Of a stretch of DNA of 64,000 nt, positions 24,765 to 37,537 are shown one piece after another. Position numbers and translations under genes: made by a program. This stretch comes from Liolophura sinensis (Eukaryota > Mollusca > Polyplacophora > Chitonida > Chitonidae). The stretch's first letter is position 1. Each line of letters begins with the position of its first letter. The notes beneath the pieces are model-generated. The model made no database searches. It was given only the letters and a program-made list of their open reading frames with translations, and was not told where the DNA came from. Location of the stretch: positions 53,854,984-53,918,983 of the forward strand of contig NC_088300.1 in the NCBI RefSeq assembly GCF_032854445.1. The letters are read 5' to 3'.

Positions 24765-26100
24765 GCCTTCTCATGGTGAATATACAAAAGCTGTGTTACA
24801 GAAGGAATCGTACAGATCCATAATTGCCCTCATAGACAGTGTGTGGTAAGCGACTCTCAGACTGCGTTTGTATTTGAAGCTCACGTCATGAGCGGGCTGT
24901 GTCGTCCGCGATACTATCAGAGGTATATATGCCACACCAATACAACATCATTAATATAATAGGGCCTAGTAGGATACACGGAAACACAAAAATGCGTCCG
25001 TGCTTAGCGGTGACAGGTGAATTAAATGCGTTGTATGCATCGCTATCTATATGGCAATTCATTACGATTCATGCCAGTTAATTAGTCAGATCTTTGATCT
25101 ATTGTACACAGCCAATATCGGCGCCATTAATTTCTCTATCTCTGTTTCTATGGTACTATTCCGTAGAGAGACGCGCCTGAGCAAGCCCCACTCGTCTCCC
25201 TACTTATGACTACACCTAATTCACAAAATCCCGTCCCCACATTGTCGATGGAAGCTCTTATGAAACATGGTAATCCGATGAGGAATCAATGGCTTAAATA
25301 CACGATTTTTAAAACGAATTCTTCAAAGAAACGAACATGGTTTTCCATAGCTATCACTTGAAACTAGTGTCTGACATAAATTTGGGCTTGTTTTCAATTA
25401 AACATACCGTAACAAAGTAACGTTTTTTATCTGCTCTACTGAAACATCAAGTTTGACTGTTGGTTTTCAGCTATACACATCTTCTGCTGGTAGGTGTCCA
25501 ATATTGGAAACAATCCCCGATGAGAAAAAAACAAGCGGGTACATTGTTCTTTCAAAAATTAATTAAGGTTCGATTTAGGACCTATTCAATTCATTTATGA
25601 AGACATCCTTGAATCAGATCTTACACAGTAATATACAAAGCGGTCTTGTATTTGGCGTATTTGCTACCTCCATTGTATCCTTGTGAGTTGCAAGTTCAAA
25701 CCCGGACTTGAATAGGAAATTTGTAGATTTTCCCGTTCTCACTAATTGTTAAGCTTTACGGCGAGAACTAATGTTCGATGAAGCTTAATGAGGCTCTTAG
25801 CGTTCGTGTGCATATGTGAACGTCGCCGACGGAAACTAAGTGCATGACTTGACAAAGGTCGGTGGTTTAACCCGGACAGTCTCATTTCCTCCACCAATAA
25901 AACTGATAGCCATAAAAAAAGAGAACCAACAATCAAATACTAGTATATAAATGTCACATTACTGATATTCTATCCTTTAACATGAGCCGTTCACGTAGCT
26001 GCGTCCTAAATGCTACCGACATCGACTACTGACAGGTGCTTGCTTTGAAATGGATTTGTCATTCATTGACAACTGTTCATTTCTTCCAAAATTTTGTCAG
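24765..26100. other. Spacer; one faint repeat
   Basis: GGTGGTTTAACCCGGACAGT near 25861, followed by CATTTCCTCCACCAATAAAA, looks like part of a further tRNA-headed repeat family, but no boundaries can be set. Confidence 0.3.
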
Positions 26101-26320
26101 TCCAAAGTGTTATTTCGCATTGTTTAGGCAAAACAGTCCATATACTACAATGAGAAGAGTGAACCATACTGCTAGTACAGTGATTAGAGTAAACTACACT
26201 GCTACTACACTGACAGAAGTGAGAACTCCATTCTTATTACAAGGAGAGACGTGTGGACAACACTGTTACTACCGTGAGAGAAGTGCGAACTACACTGATA
26301 TTGAAACGAGAAAGGAGTGA
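26101..26320 (+). CDS. Possible second exon for the signal-peptide exon at 24.6 kb
   Basis: An acceptor (TTCCAAAATTTTGTCAG) ends at 26100. Completing codon AG+T, the frame runs open for 73 codons from PKCYFALFRQNSP to RKE and TGA at 26318-26320, with AATAAA at 26369-26374. It has four cysteines or so and three N-x-T sequons (NHT, NYT, NYT). About two thirds of it overlaps a degenerate tandem array, which also occurs at 28.5 kb, so the open frame may be an accident of repeats. Confidence 0.2.
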
Positions 26321-26345
26321 ACAACACTGATAGTGAAATAAGAGA
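26148..26345 (+). repeat. Degenerate tandem array, ~30-35 bp unit (copy 1)
   Basis: Repeated GAGAAGTG, then GAAC or AAAC, then ACACTG, then TACTAC or TGATAT. The same unit forms the array at 28546-28700. Confidence 0.7.
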
Positions 26346-27107
26346 AGTGTGCTTTCTTTGCTGAGTGAAATAAACCATAAGATGATGAAATCTTGACAAC
26401 TGGTCGTCATATCAATGAACCTCGCGTGTACAGGTCAACAATTACTTTTTCATATTGTAGGAAATCAAAATAGGCCTAAATTTCATTTCATTTTTCTGAT
26501 TTTATGAAACCCGATATCCGCCCTGTGGAGTAAGAAAGTAGGCCTATCATCTGTGAGATGTGTTGAATTTACATTAGAGGTTAAAACTTGGCAGAATACT
26601 CTCAATTGATCATTAACCGTAATTACAAATTCGGTAAATAATCCCTGGAGTGATATAGTATCACTGTTAAATCATAATGTTTTAGACATCTGAAACGGAT
26701 TGTGTAGGCTAATGGATTAACCGTCCTCATCACGTGTAGTAAGCCTGTGTCATGTGTGAGATGGATTTACATTTCAGTTTGATGTTGAACTCTGATAGAA
26801 TGTTCTCAATCAATCCATAACCTCTTAAACAAAACTCAAAGTCGTCTCACATTCACAGACGCACATGTAAGCCGGTGTAAATATTTATTGATATCATATT
26901 TATTGATATGTTTGGCTCTCCTGGAGTGTGTTAAAGTATGTGAATGTCGAGTAGGTGCTCGATGTGGAATATTACAAGACAGATGAACTGGAAGAAATTA
27001 CGCCAGTAAGTGGGTTGTAATTGGTGTATAGTAGAGGAAATGCACAAAGTGAATTGGTAAGCAAAGGTAATATAATCTGGGAATTGTAGTGTAGTGAAAT
27101 GTGTTTC

Positions 27108-27178
27108 TATTTATTTGGTTTACTTTTTTATGTCGTACACAAAAATATTTCACTTATATGTCGGCGGCCAGCATTGAT
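27108..27178 (-). repeat. SINE-A tail fragment
   Basis: TTTATTTGGTTTACTTTTTT, then AAAATATTTCACTTATATG and TCGGCGGCCAGCATT, is the reverse of the last 70 bp of family A. Confidence 0.7.
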
Positions 27179-28438
27179 GAAATGTAGACTGTGAAAAAAT
27201 GCAGGTGTGTGGCAGGTAGCGTCTTCATACATCCGACACTCAGTAGGCAATCTTCCTGTTTCAGTGACTTGAACTTTGTCTTAATTAAATGATTTTGGTC
27301 ACAATAACCCCTCATGCATGGGGTGCATTTCCGTTCCGTACTGAGACTGGCCGAGCGTCGGGATTTGCAAATTAACGTTAAAGAATCCACGGTAACCGCG
27401 AGTGTTAAGCTGTGTAACAATCACCATGAAGCGTGGTTTACCTTCACAAAGGTACAAGAGGAAAAGACAAAGTAAATTCCAATAACGTAGGCTAATCATT
27501 TCAAATATTTTGTTTCTGTACGGCCCTGCCTCTTGCCCCACAGTTATTACACGGCAGAACTCTTTTTGTGTACAAATGCAGTATAGTCCCCTATTTTCCT
27601 TTTTCTGTGCATGGAGTAAAGAGGAAATATCACACATTCGCAGCATGATGGCTCTATTTACCCATCAAAAATAAACGTCCACGCTTAACGTTAATCCATC
27701 CGAATTCTCTCTGAAGTGGACGTCAGTATACCAGTATAGGCCTCCTCTGTTGTAAATTGAACATAAACAATTGTCTCCATGTTTTTTAACCAAAAAATAA
27801 AGCTCGAGATTTATGTCTGACCGGCAAATTACTTCTGACCGATTGAATATATATATAAATATATGTTGGCATATATGTGTATCTCGAGAGCCGCGATCGG
27901 TCGTTCACGCACTCTGTACCAGCTCTAGCCTTATTTTTGAGTCACTGTTTTCGGCTGACAACAAGAAACACGGCGCTGTCATGAAATAAAAGCAAATAGA
28001 TGAAATCAAAATGTTGGTTCAATATAAATCTCTACTTTTTCATGTGGCCAAAACAAAAGGTTAAGGCAGAATTTCTGATCTCACCGCGACTTTCTCTCGC
28101 GGAGAATCGCTCACTTCTGAATACTTTTTCACTTTCTTTAGGTTTGTAGGTCCGTTTTCACAATATTAATAAATATTTCATGATACTACGTCAGGAAACT
28201 ATACTTTCACAGGTTTTCCCCGACTGAATTTGCTGACATTATCGGTACTGTATCACCACAACAGGTAAGAACAGCTGACATTCACTGGCGGATGTATATT
28301 GTATCCGCAGTAATGCGTCAATGTGATCAGGCCCAGAGCAAGTGACGAGTACGTGAAGAGAACGCCCGGAGAAGACACAGAGTACGCCCACACAACGTGA
28401 AATCACACACCCAGTTTGCTTTTGGGCGAGGGCGGTAC

Positions 28439-28541
28439 TGTACAGCTTCCTCTTTTAAGGTGTTAGGTGTGACCCAATCCAGGGTTGAGCCTAGATCTAT
28501 CGCCCCGAAGCGAACGCTCTACCAACTGAACCATCGGGGCA
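28439..28541 (-). repeat. SINE-B head (tRNA-like)
   Basis: Reversed, it begins GCCCCGATGGTTCAGTTGGT (box A-like) and carries an AGGCTCAACCCTGG box B-like part, then the GAGGAAGCTGTA block. It matches the heads of the copies at 48.96 and 49.47 kb. The lack of a foldable anticodon arm and the attached body rule out a tRNA gene. Confidence 0.75.
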
Positions 28542-28545
28542 ACCG

Positions 28546-28700
28546 CGAGAGAAGACTTAAATACACTGCTGGTGAAGAGAGAAAAGTGTGAACCCTAGTG
28601 GTAATGAAGTGAGAAAAGTGAGAATCACACTGGCAGCACAGTGAAAGAAGTGCGAACTACACTGCCACTATATTGAGAGAACTGTGAGTGTGTCCTATTT
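28546..28700 (+). repeat. Degenerate tandem array, ~30-35 bp unit (copy 2)
   Basis: About five units with AAGTGAGAA or AAGTGCGAA, ACACTG and a CACTA or GCAGCA variable part, matching the array at 26.15 kb. Confidence 0.7.
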
Positions 28701-30059
28701 GCTGAACCGTTGTGTCTATGTTAGAAGCGTTACTGTTGAGATTTTTTCTTTCCATCATTAACTCATAGAACTGATGGGACACCTTTTACACCACACTAGT
28801 TTTTGCTATATTAAGGGCTCATGTTCGCCGGTATGTTATGGTTATCCCGCAAGAAAGGAACAATCCCGCCTCGTTGAGTGAATGACCCATATTAAAAGAT
28901 AGATGTAAAAAATTTGACCGACCGACTGACCGACAAACCGACAGACAAGCAGCCTGACGTATAGAACTGCTTGTCGCAGCTAAAATTAATTTCAACATCA
29001 ATGCAATTTAATCATCTAGGCTAACAACAGTATTTTTGTACAGGGCCTTACAACTATTAATATCATGTGAATCCCTTAAGGAAAGTAGTTGGTAATTATA
29101 ACACCCCTAGTACAGCTAAGAGTGTGTGTTTTTATCAGGTTAACACGTTCATAGTTAAAAGCTTCTGGCAATCTAGCAGAAATGTGCCAATAAGGTGTGC
29201 ACAATGAAAACCGTAATTATTGCGTAAATTAATTAAACGCACGGCTGTGTAGTGAAAAAAAAAACAACGATAAACGAGGTCGGATAAGTTAACCAAGCAA
29301 TGCATGCTGCAGTCAATTCCTTGAACACCATGACATTTAGAAGAGCCGCATAGGAAATTCATTATACAATGTCCTATCCCGAAGATCACAGACAAAGAGC
29401 AGCAAAGGTATGTCTTATTTTAAGTAACATTGTTTTTATCCTCACTACACATATACAAAGGACACGATCTGTAAATTATACTGACCTATAAATAAAAGTG
29501 TTAGCTAGGTCTACATCCAGTGTAAAAAAGGCCACAGGGCGTCACTTCTGAAAGTCAAAAGAAACTATCACATGGATTATTCCGGTAAGTTGTCATTTTT
29601 CAATGTTATTTTTTTATATTAAATTAACTGATATGATTAAGTTGAGGGAAATGGAAAAATTGAACAGGTCAAATGCCGTAAATCTATGCTGGAGGTGTTC
29701 TATACTGTCATGGTTTTGATCAAATTGGTTTTGACTCCACAATTATAGCACTCATATAAACAAAAATTAATAGAACGCAGAAAGAGTAAATTCAGCAGAA
29801 GTCCAACTGGCACTGGTATCCAAATTTACATCCACACTGTTCTTTTTGGAGTCTTTGTCACAATCGTTTATCCATAATCATATACCAGCGTTACATAAGT
29901 TGTTTAAATTTTTGGCCTTTTTATTCTCCTCCGTACACTTTATTCTAAACGCCATGATTCACGAAACAGTCCGGTGTATCTCTGGAAGGTTTAATGCTCA
30001 GTGGTACACAACAAACACCATCAGTGGAATTGGGGACGTGAAACGGCACGATTAAATGG
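28701..30059. other. No gene seen
   Basis: A short GACCGACC-type run lies at 28914-28945. No exon is supported. Confidence 0.5.
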
Positions 30060-30655
30060 ACAAGCAGCTTTGTTGCAACACCGTGCGGAGCGAGAGCCGT
30101 GGTTTGTGGGAGGAAGCAGAGCGTTACACGTCTAATATAAATGGTGGAGAGAGGAGGATACTGGGTAGTTCGCAGTAACGATCCACACAGCTTCACAGCC
30201 TTGGCGACAGTCTGGTACACTAGTCCCTCCGCGGCGAGCAGCAACCCCACGACTCGGTGATCTGAAGACGAGCGAAGTAAGGTATAACAGGGCAGGTCAA
30301 TGTGTAGTGGGACGTTCTTACCAATATCAGAACAGTGAAGCACCAGGGAGTTTCAAAGTTGCTTTCAGACCTGCGAAAGAAAGTTTAATTTTGTTAGCAC
30401 ATTTTGAACCCGGTTTGTAATTTTGTGTCGTAATTTTTTGTTCCCCGCATTGGATGAAAAGATAATCCAGAAACAAAAGTTTTTCCAGTTCGGATACGGA
30501 TTCACGGAGATATTTTCAAGACTAAGCAGAAGATAAACGTTGTGGTTCTTGTTTGGAGGATACTCTGTTTTTAACACACAAACAACTCTATAGACTGGTC
30601 AGAGAAGTAGTGGTGCTCTCGGGCCCATTCTACATTAGGAAGTGAAGGTAAGAAA
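30060..30655 (+). promoter_or_regulatory. Possible core promoter and 5' UTR exon (owner unknown)
   Basis: This block is richer in GC and CpG than its surroundings. TATAAATG occurs at 30136-30143. Donor-like sites follow: AAG/GTATAA near 30279 and AAG/GTAAGA near 30648. The elevenin gene needs an upstream non-coding exon, and this is one + strand candidate with a TATA box followed by a donor. The linkage across about 17.6 kb is inference only. It may belong to another transcript or to nothing. Confidence 0.2.
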
Positions 30656-33099
30656 CTCTCATTACTATATGTAGAGGGTGTACCTATTATTAAGATAACC
30701 AAATGAAATCAGTTCTATCACATGAAGTAACGAATGCAGACATTTATCACAGAACTTATTAAGAAGAGACATTGATAAGTGACATTCGCTAAATGATAAT
30801 GTGGAATCAATGTGGAAATGCCTTTACTTCGTATTGTGACATTAGACAGAGTATTAAACGAATCCTATTTGTCATTTTCAATGATCCAGAGAGTTCGTAA
30901 TAAAGTATGGTGGGCTGGTGTCGTTGCAACTTTTACGAGGATGAAAAAACTTATTTTGTAATGTAATTTATGACTGTATTTCCACTGCCTATAAAACCCG
31001 TTAAGCCTAACCCGGGGCTTTCGATTGTGTGTTCTCAATTTCTCGCTTTGCGAGTGGGTTGCTAGTGATAGAGAGAAGTTAGAAAATTTCTCGGTTATTT
31101 TATTCCTTCATGATTCATAGCACACTTTTGCTAGGATTATGTGCATTAGACCATTATTATACCCCCAGCACTGCCGTGATCATGTACGAGGAGTTTATAA
31201 TGGAGGATGCCATTCTTTAAAATCGTGGCTCCTGACAGAATTCACACTGTTCTGTACAGCAGGACGCCTATACGTCATTAATTGATTTACAACTTAAACG
31301 TCACAAAAGACACGAAAATTCCCGGAAAGAGTGAAAAAATGAAACAGGTTGTATTTACTTTCTAACAGTAAGGGCTCAAACCTTCTAAAATATCCACTTT
31401 GTAGTTTATTCCAGGTAAACATTATTTCTGTTTAATCCTAACATCCGATTTACATTGTTACACATACTGATGCCCTGCGGTTTACTTTAGCTAAGACTAG
31501 GAAAAACCTAACTGAGCCATAATCTAGAATTACACTCATAAAATACACCCATTCTTAAATTAAGCTAAATTTATTGCATCCTTACAGAGACAAAAAATTG
31601 TTAGAACGAAGTATTATTTACTCTTTACTCTAATGGAACTGTTCGGTTCTTATTTTTCTACTTGCAGTAATTTAAATTTGGTTCAAACACAGTTTCAGTG
31701 CGGGATGTCCGTAAACATCGCTGATGCTCTTACCTTTTTTTTACTATAAAGAACGCATCGCTATTCCAAGTTATTTCCATACACTGGAACTCATTGTTGA
31801 TAGCCATATGGCTTAAGCCAAACCTTTATTGTGAAAGATTGTAACAATCTGTACACCCCATTTGGGTTGTCAGTACCACTGCATGTGACGATACACGTTC
31901 AAATGCGAGCAAACTGATCGAATGTCTAAAATATCATCAATTTTTTTATGTGATTGTGTTGCCATCAGCAGTCAAACCATGATACTCTGACACAAACAGT
32001 TGTTGTTTTATATTTTACTACAATCATTGCGCTTTCAGCAATAAGAAAGTTTTTCTGTGGTCCACTTTCACACTATCCGCCTGAATCATCTCAGTAACAA
32101 TGTGTTAAAGCGGTTTACCATCAGGACAATTGGGCTATGTTCAAGTGGCCTCAGAACATATATATGGCGATATAGCACACAAACACACCTCCTCATTATA
32201 TCGATTTATTAGTTTCAGGATTGCAAAAGAAACTATCTGGGCTATTCTGCTAACTTCCATTGATGTCAGTCCAAAGTCATGGCTTTTCAAATAACCACCT
32301 TTTACACCACCAACAGTGACGTGTAAAATAGCCTTCGTAGGTGTCGATCTTTCTTTCTTCAAGTGTACTACATTCTACTGGCTAACAAGACTGTTAAAGT
32401 TTATTATTCGAACCCCAAACATAGAAAAACATGATCTTTTAACAGGTTGGAGGAGGATTCAAACAATATAATGAAATTGGTTTTTCGAACAATTGGATTC
32501 TGGAATCTTAATACAAAATTAGGCTCTACGTGGCACACGAGGAAATATAAGGAAAAGTCACAAGAAGAGGGTTTAAAGGGATACAGAATCGATTCCGACT
32601 GACTTATGTGAGAGATAGGCAAGTCCAGGCTATGCCTTGCCTAAGCTGAATTTCATGTATGGTACATTTATTCAAGCATGACCAAGGCTGCAAGATTTAA
32701 CACTGGAAATCAGCCAATCAGCATCGATTCTCTTTCCCTTTAAGGAGTTTCAGAATAAGTAATTAAATTTGTTAATCGTCTATCTATAAGTGGCAAGCAG
32801 TTACATTTATGAAATGCTACCTTTCTATTCCATTCGATTCCATTTTCATCAATGGAGACTGAATTATTCTTTCTCCATGCATGGACTTTCTTTTGACAAG
32901 CCTTAGCTACAAGTGTGATCCCCGATTTCTAAAGCTACAGAAGTGATTCCAACGTAAAAACAAAACTCCTACATTCCGACATTCTTTGAACTCATTTCAG
33001 ACGTTCTGTATCTGGCCTCACTGCGCTAGTTGTTATCAACGCCGTGTGCAACGTTGTCTCTGCAATCCTTCACGCTAACGCTTTCATGCAATTCCTTAA
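30656..33099. other. No gene seen
   Basis: AT-rich with chance frames only. If the 30.1-kb block is the elevenin 5' exon, this is intron. Confidence 0.45.
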
Positions 33100-34440
33100 C
33101 TTAGTGTATCACAACGCTCGTCAACAGCTGGTAACAGAAACAGTTTAGCCTTACGTCTTCTATCACAGCGCTCGTCAACAGCTGGTAACAGAAACAATTT
33201 AGCCTTACGTCTTCTATCACAGCGCTCGTCAACAGCTGGTAACAGAAACAATTTAGCCTTATGGCTGCTATCACAATGCCCGTCAACAGTTGGTAACAGG
33301 AACAGTTTAGCCTCACGGCTGCTATCTCAGCGCCCGTCAACAGCTGGTAACAGAAACAGTTTAGCCTCACGTCTTCTATCACAGCGCTCGTCAACAGCTG
33401 GTAACAGAAACAGTTTAGCCTCACGGCTGCTACGACAATGCACGTCAACAGATGGTAACAGAAACAGTTTAGCCTCACGGCTGTTATCTCAACGCTCGTC
33501 AACAGCTGGTAACAGAAACAGTTTAGCCTCACGACTGTTATCTCAACGCTCGTCAAGAGCTGGTAACAGAAACAGTTTAGCCTCACGTCTTCTATCACAG
33601 CGCTCGTCAACAGCTGGTAACAGAAGCAGTTTAGCCTCACGGCTGCTATCTCAGCGCCCGTCAACAGCTGGTAACAGAAACAGTTTAGCCTCACGTCTTC
33701 TATCTCAGCGCTCCTCAACAGCTGGTAACAGAAACAGTTTAGCCTTACGTCTTCTATCACAGCGCTCATCAACAGCTGGTAACAGAAACAGTTTAGCCTT
33801 ACGGCTGCTACGACAATGCTCGTCAACACCTGGTAACAGAAACAGTTTAGCCCCACGGCTGTTATCTCAACGCTCGTCAACAGCTGGTAACAGAAACAGT
33901 TTAGCCTCACGTCTTCTATCACAGCGCTCGTCAACAGCTGGTAACAGAAGCAGTTTAGCCTCACGTCTTCTATCAGAGCGCTCGTCAACAGCTGATAAAA
34001 GAAACAATTTGGCCTCACGTCTTCTATCACAACGCTCGTCAACAGTTGGTAACAAGCAGTTTAGCCTCACGCCTTCAATCACAGCGCTCGTCAACAGCTG
34101 GTAACAGAAACGGTTTAGCCTCACGGCTGCTATCTCAACGCTCGTCAACAGCTGGTATCAGAAACAGTTTAGCCTCACGGCTTCAGTCACAGCGCTCGCC
34201 AACAGCTGGTAACAGAAACAGTTTAGCCTCACGTCTTCTATCACAACGCTCGTCAGGAGCTGGTAACAGAAGCAGTTTAGCCTCACGTCTTCAATCACAG
34301 CGCCCGTCAAGAGCTGGTAACAGAAACAGTTTAGCCTTACGTCTTCTATCACAGCGCTCGTCAACAGCTGGTAACAGAAACAGTTTAGCCTTACGGCTGT
34401 TATCTCAAGGCTCGTCAACAGCTGGTAACAGAAGCAGGTT
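33100..34440. repeat. Minisatellite, 54-bp unit, about 25 copies
   Basis: The unit begins CGCTCGTCAACAGCTGGTAA and continues with CAGAAACAGTTTAGCC, then ACGTCTTCTATCACAG or one of several variants (GGCTGCTATCTCAG, GGCTGTTATCTCAA). Copies are 85-100% alike. As 54 is divisible by three, long frames stay open on both strands: on the minus strand 313 codons of an 18-residue unit (VIEDVRLNCFCYQLLTSA), on the plus strand 134 codons of GNRNSLASRLLSQRSSTA. Neither has a signal peptide, a splice context or a non-repeat part. Confidence 0.93.
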
Positions 34441-36947
34441 TTTATTATAGCTACCTTTGAAAGAGATTTTCAAAGAACAACATTGACATTACAATTCCAT
34501 CACACTTCCGCGAAAACCCAACACAGATTTTAATGAATCAAGATCAGACTTCACGCCTCTCATTCTCTCCTCTCATAAACATTCATGTCGGCGTTTTTTT
34601 CCTCCAGCTTATGATTTGTTCACGTGATCACAGATTATTACAAGTGCCTCGAATTAGCAAGGTGTTTGCCAGAACCCGAATGCATATTTTGGTCTGGAGT
34701 TATCCAAGCGATGTTTTTCTGATCATTTCCTAATCGATATAATGCAGCATTTTGAGCCACGTTCAGTGCTGCTCTATTTTATTCTATACTTTGATTTCTT
34801 CAGCCTTTTGAAGTGCCATCTTTAATGACTTGCAAACGTCTGTGTTTCTCTGACTTACTACATATATATCCGAACATGTCTGTTCACTAATCTTGTTTTT
34901 TGTACGTCATTTCCATTTCCATATTTGGTTAATATGCTGACCTCGAGTTCTTTGGTAGATCAGTTAAACACTTTAGAAAATCCGCTAGGCTGTTCCCAAC
35001 AGCAGAGATTCCTTCATATGTTCGAAAGTAAATGCTGAAGACAAAAACAGAGGTTAATAGAAAGATATCAGTTTGGGCCTAAAGTATTAATAACCATCCT
35101 AGTTCAATGGAATGGGGGTTAAGTAAGGTGGGTATGAAATCACCATTGTTGCTTTTTATTTAATGAGACTATTGTTTGGAAACACTGAAATATTTACTGT
35201 AGGCAATATGCATATTCATTTGGTCTCCGATTCGATGTAGTCGTATACATCGACAGATTGTATATTGTTTGCTTCACCTACACGCTAGTCACTTGATTAT
35301 CATCGATGAGGTATATGATTGTTGCCAGACCACGCCCACTAATGTGTTCCTCCTGGGTGAAAAGGGCATCTGACGATTAAACCCCCGCTTAGTATAAACC
35401 TTTCTAATTAATGACAGATCATTGGCGAACTAATTCTCATCTGTCTTCTGAATTGTTGGTTCGTCGGTGTGGTCATTCTCTCCGAGCAGACGGTGACAGA
35501 TTCAGTCAGCTGGCCACGTGTTTCTCTCCTTCACCTACATCTCCCACGAGACTGACGCGGCACATCTGCGCTATCATCACTTGATTTGCTGTCATTACCG
35601 GTCTGCTCAGCTCCGAATGACCATGGCTCTGTAGCCGATTGTGTATGATCTGTGTACGTAATGTACCACTGACTCCAATATTGCTTCGATTTTCGACATG
35701 TGGCATAATGACTTTAAAGTGTTAATAACAAGCTCTACAAGCAGGGGGTAGTAACGAATTATAATGATTATGCATGCATCGGCTGAAATGAATTCCACCA
35801 CTCACTGTTAGTGAATAAAGTTCATGACTGTATCAAGAGGTGTTTACCACAGTGCATGCTGGGAAATCTCATTCGCGTTCTTAAGCTGGTGGAAACTTAA
35901 TGTCATCTAGAATCAGTCATATATACAAGTAGCCAAATAATAAATTGGTAACAGACAGTCTAATAACATTGATTTAACTAGCACTGAATCGTTGGGGGTG
36001 TATATCAGCCTTTCATTTACCTATGTTTATATGAACATCTATGGCAACTATGGAAGCCGATAGAGGACCATTCGCAAACTCGTTACCTGAACCTTTCTAA
36101 TACAAGGTGAGGTAGAGATGTAGCGAAATGTCCTCTATCGGCATCCACAAACAGTATTACTTTGAAAAAAATATTCTCAGACGAGAAAAAAACTCTTGGT
36201 TTTTTTCTTGGTTCTTGTTGACCGCATGGTGATTTTTTACGATTGTATGTAGGCGAAAACACAGTCCCAATGCATTGGTACCGCCATGTCCGCATGAAAA
36301 AGATCAGGTAGTTGTAGCCCGATCTCATTGTATGACTGTTAGCAGGGCTTTATAACCCTAATTTTTTTACGTCTAGTCTTGTAATTTAGTCCTAGAAGTC
36401 TGTTGACTAATAAGCTGTTCAAATTAAATCAGCAATGTAAAGAATTTCCTTCTCATTGGCTAACGTACCACATATCTAGTCATAGGTGCCAATAAGTAGT
36501 GACACTTAGGACACTCTTGTATTATGTTTACATTCTGGCTTTGAGCAACTGTTTCTCTATCTTCGTATTTATAAAACGTCTTCAATTTATGTTTATTCAT
36601 GTGGGAGGTAAATTGTTACACATAGTGTATATGACATGTTTGTTTGTATTAATTTACAAATTTAATTCTTTGCACTACTTCTATGATGGTATTCAGGTTT
36701 ACAGATGAAAGAAGGTATATCATATATACTGATTTTGGGAATATTGTTGGGAATGTTGTTTTGGGAATATTGATCTGGAACGTCCATTTTGGTTGACGAA
36801 TGTCTATTCTAACGCCTAGATTACATGCCTCAAGGGAAGTCTTTAAACCTCATCAAGAAGCATTTCCAAAAGGAACGTGATTTAAACACGTGGCCTTACT
36901 TTTAAATGACTCATAGTCTCCCACGAAAGCTGCCTTCGAGAAATGTT
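34441..36947. other. No gene seen
   Basis: A somewhat GC-richer part around 35460-35660 has open minus-strand frames but no splice or domain support. A 50-bp motif near 36770 (GGAACGTCCATTTTGGTTGA) recurs in diverged form at 43790. Confidence 0.4.
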
Positions 36948-37537
36948 CTAGAAATATCTGTCTTCTGTTTGTATATTCGACATGGGTGATGTGTTGGTCT
37001 GTACAGGAATCAAGGCCGGCATGTTGGACACGACATCAGCATACATTCTCCCAATTTTTTCCTTGCCTTTTGACTTATTACGGTAAAACTTCGTGTAGCG
37101 CCTGACGATTTGTATATGCATGTCTGATGCGACGCCCAGATTTAACATTGCCTGATCTGATTGGACGAGCCTTGCCATCCGATTCCCGTAGAAAACGCAA
37201 GTTTCGGATTCCATTCTGGTGTCTTAGAAAGAAAGTAACAAATAATTCAAATACAATCTTCTTGGACGTTTATATGTTATAGATACAACAGTAATCTGAT
37301 CTCGAGTAGTTTTTATGACAAAAGACAAAATGCGAATTATAACTAGACGAGCTATCCCTTCTCAGATAGCAGTACTCGAGAGGATCCTACTCACTTACCG
37401 CCTTTGTGGTCTGTTGTGAATCACGTTTTGACTCCAGCCTTCGCCACTAAACCCATGAGTCTCGAGAGACTCTTTTTCAAGAGTCCCTCTCATTTTGTAA
37501 GTAACAGTTTTCTTAACCCATGTTTTATGAGTATTTT
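36948..37537 (-). CDS. Candidate two-exon minus-strand gene, frame uncertain
   Basis: Exon a is 37537-37399: acceptor GATTGTGCTTTCAG, strong donor GGCG/GTAAGTGAG. The intron of 176 bp ends in TACTTTCTTTCTAAG, and exon b starts at 37222. Two readings are possible. In one, exon a is 5' UTR and translation starts at the ATG at 37214 (MESETCVFYGNRMARLVQSD, 88 residues, stop 36948-36950). In the other, one frame runs through both exons (MRGTLEKESLETHGF, then VIHNRPQRRHQNGIRN, ending HEVLP). The splice signals are better than either protein, and neither matches a family I know. Exon a includes a small palindrome around CTCGAG, so a repeat origin is possible. Confidence 0.3.

Noticed and set aside
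26036-26320. 94-codon ORF as a stand-alone gene
   Set aside because: It largely overlaps a degenerate tandem array; only the part after the acceptor at 26100 is kept, as a low-confidence exon.
28439-28541. tRNA gene on the minus strand
   Set aside because: Box A- and B-like sequences are present, but it matches SINE-B heads and carries SINE body sequence; a complete cloverleaf cannot be drawn.
29945-30343. 132-codon minus-strand ORF
   Set aside because: No recognisable domain; it sits in a GC-richer block where few stops are expected. The + strand promoter-like reading explains it as well.
33101-34042. 313-codon minus-strand ORF, longest in the window
   Set aside because: It consists wholly of the 54-bp tandem repeat, and the opposite strand is open as well, as expected when the unit is a multiple of three. 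No unique N- or C-terminal part.
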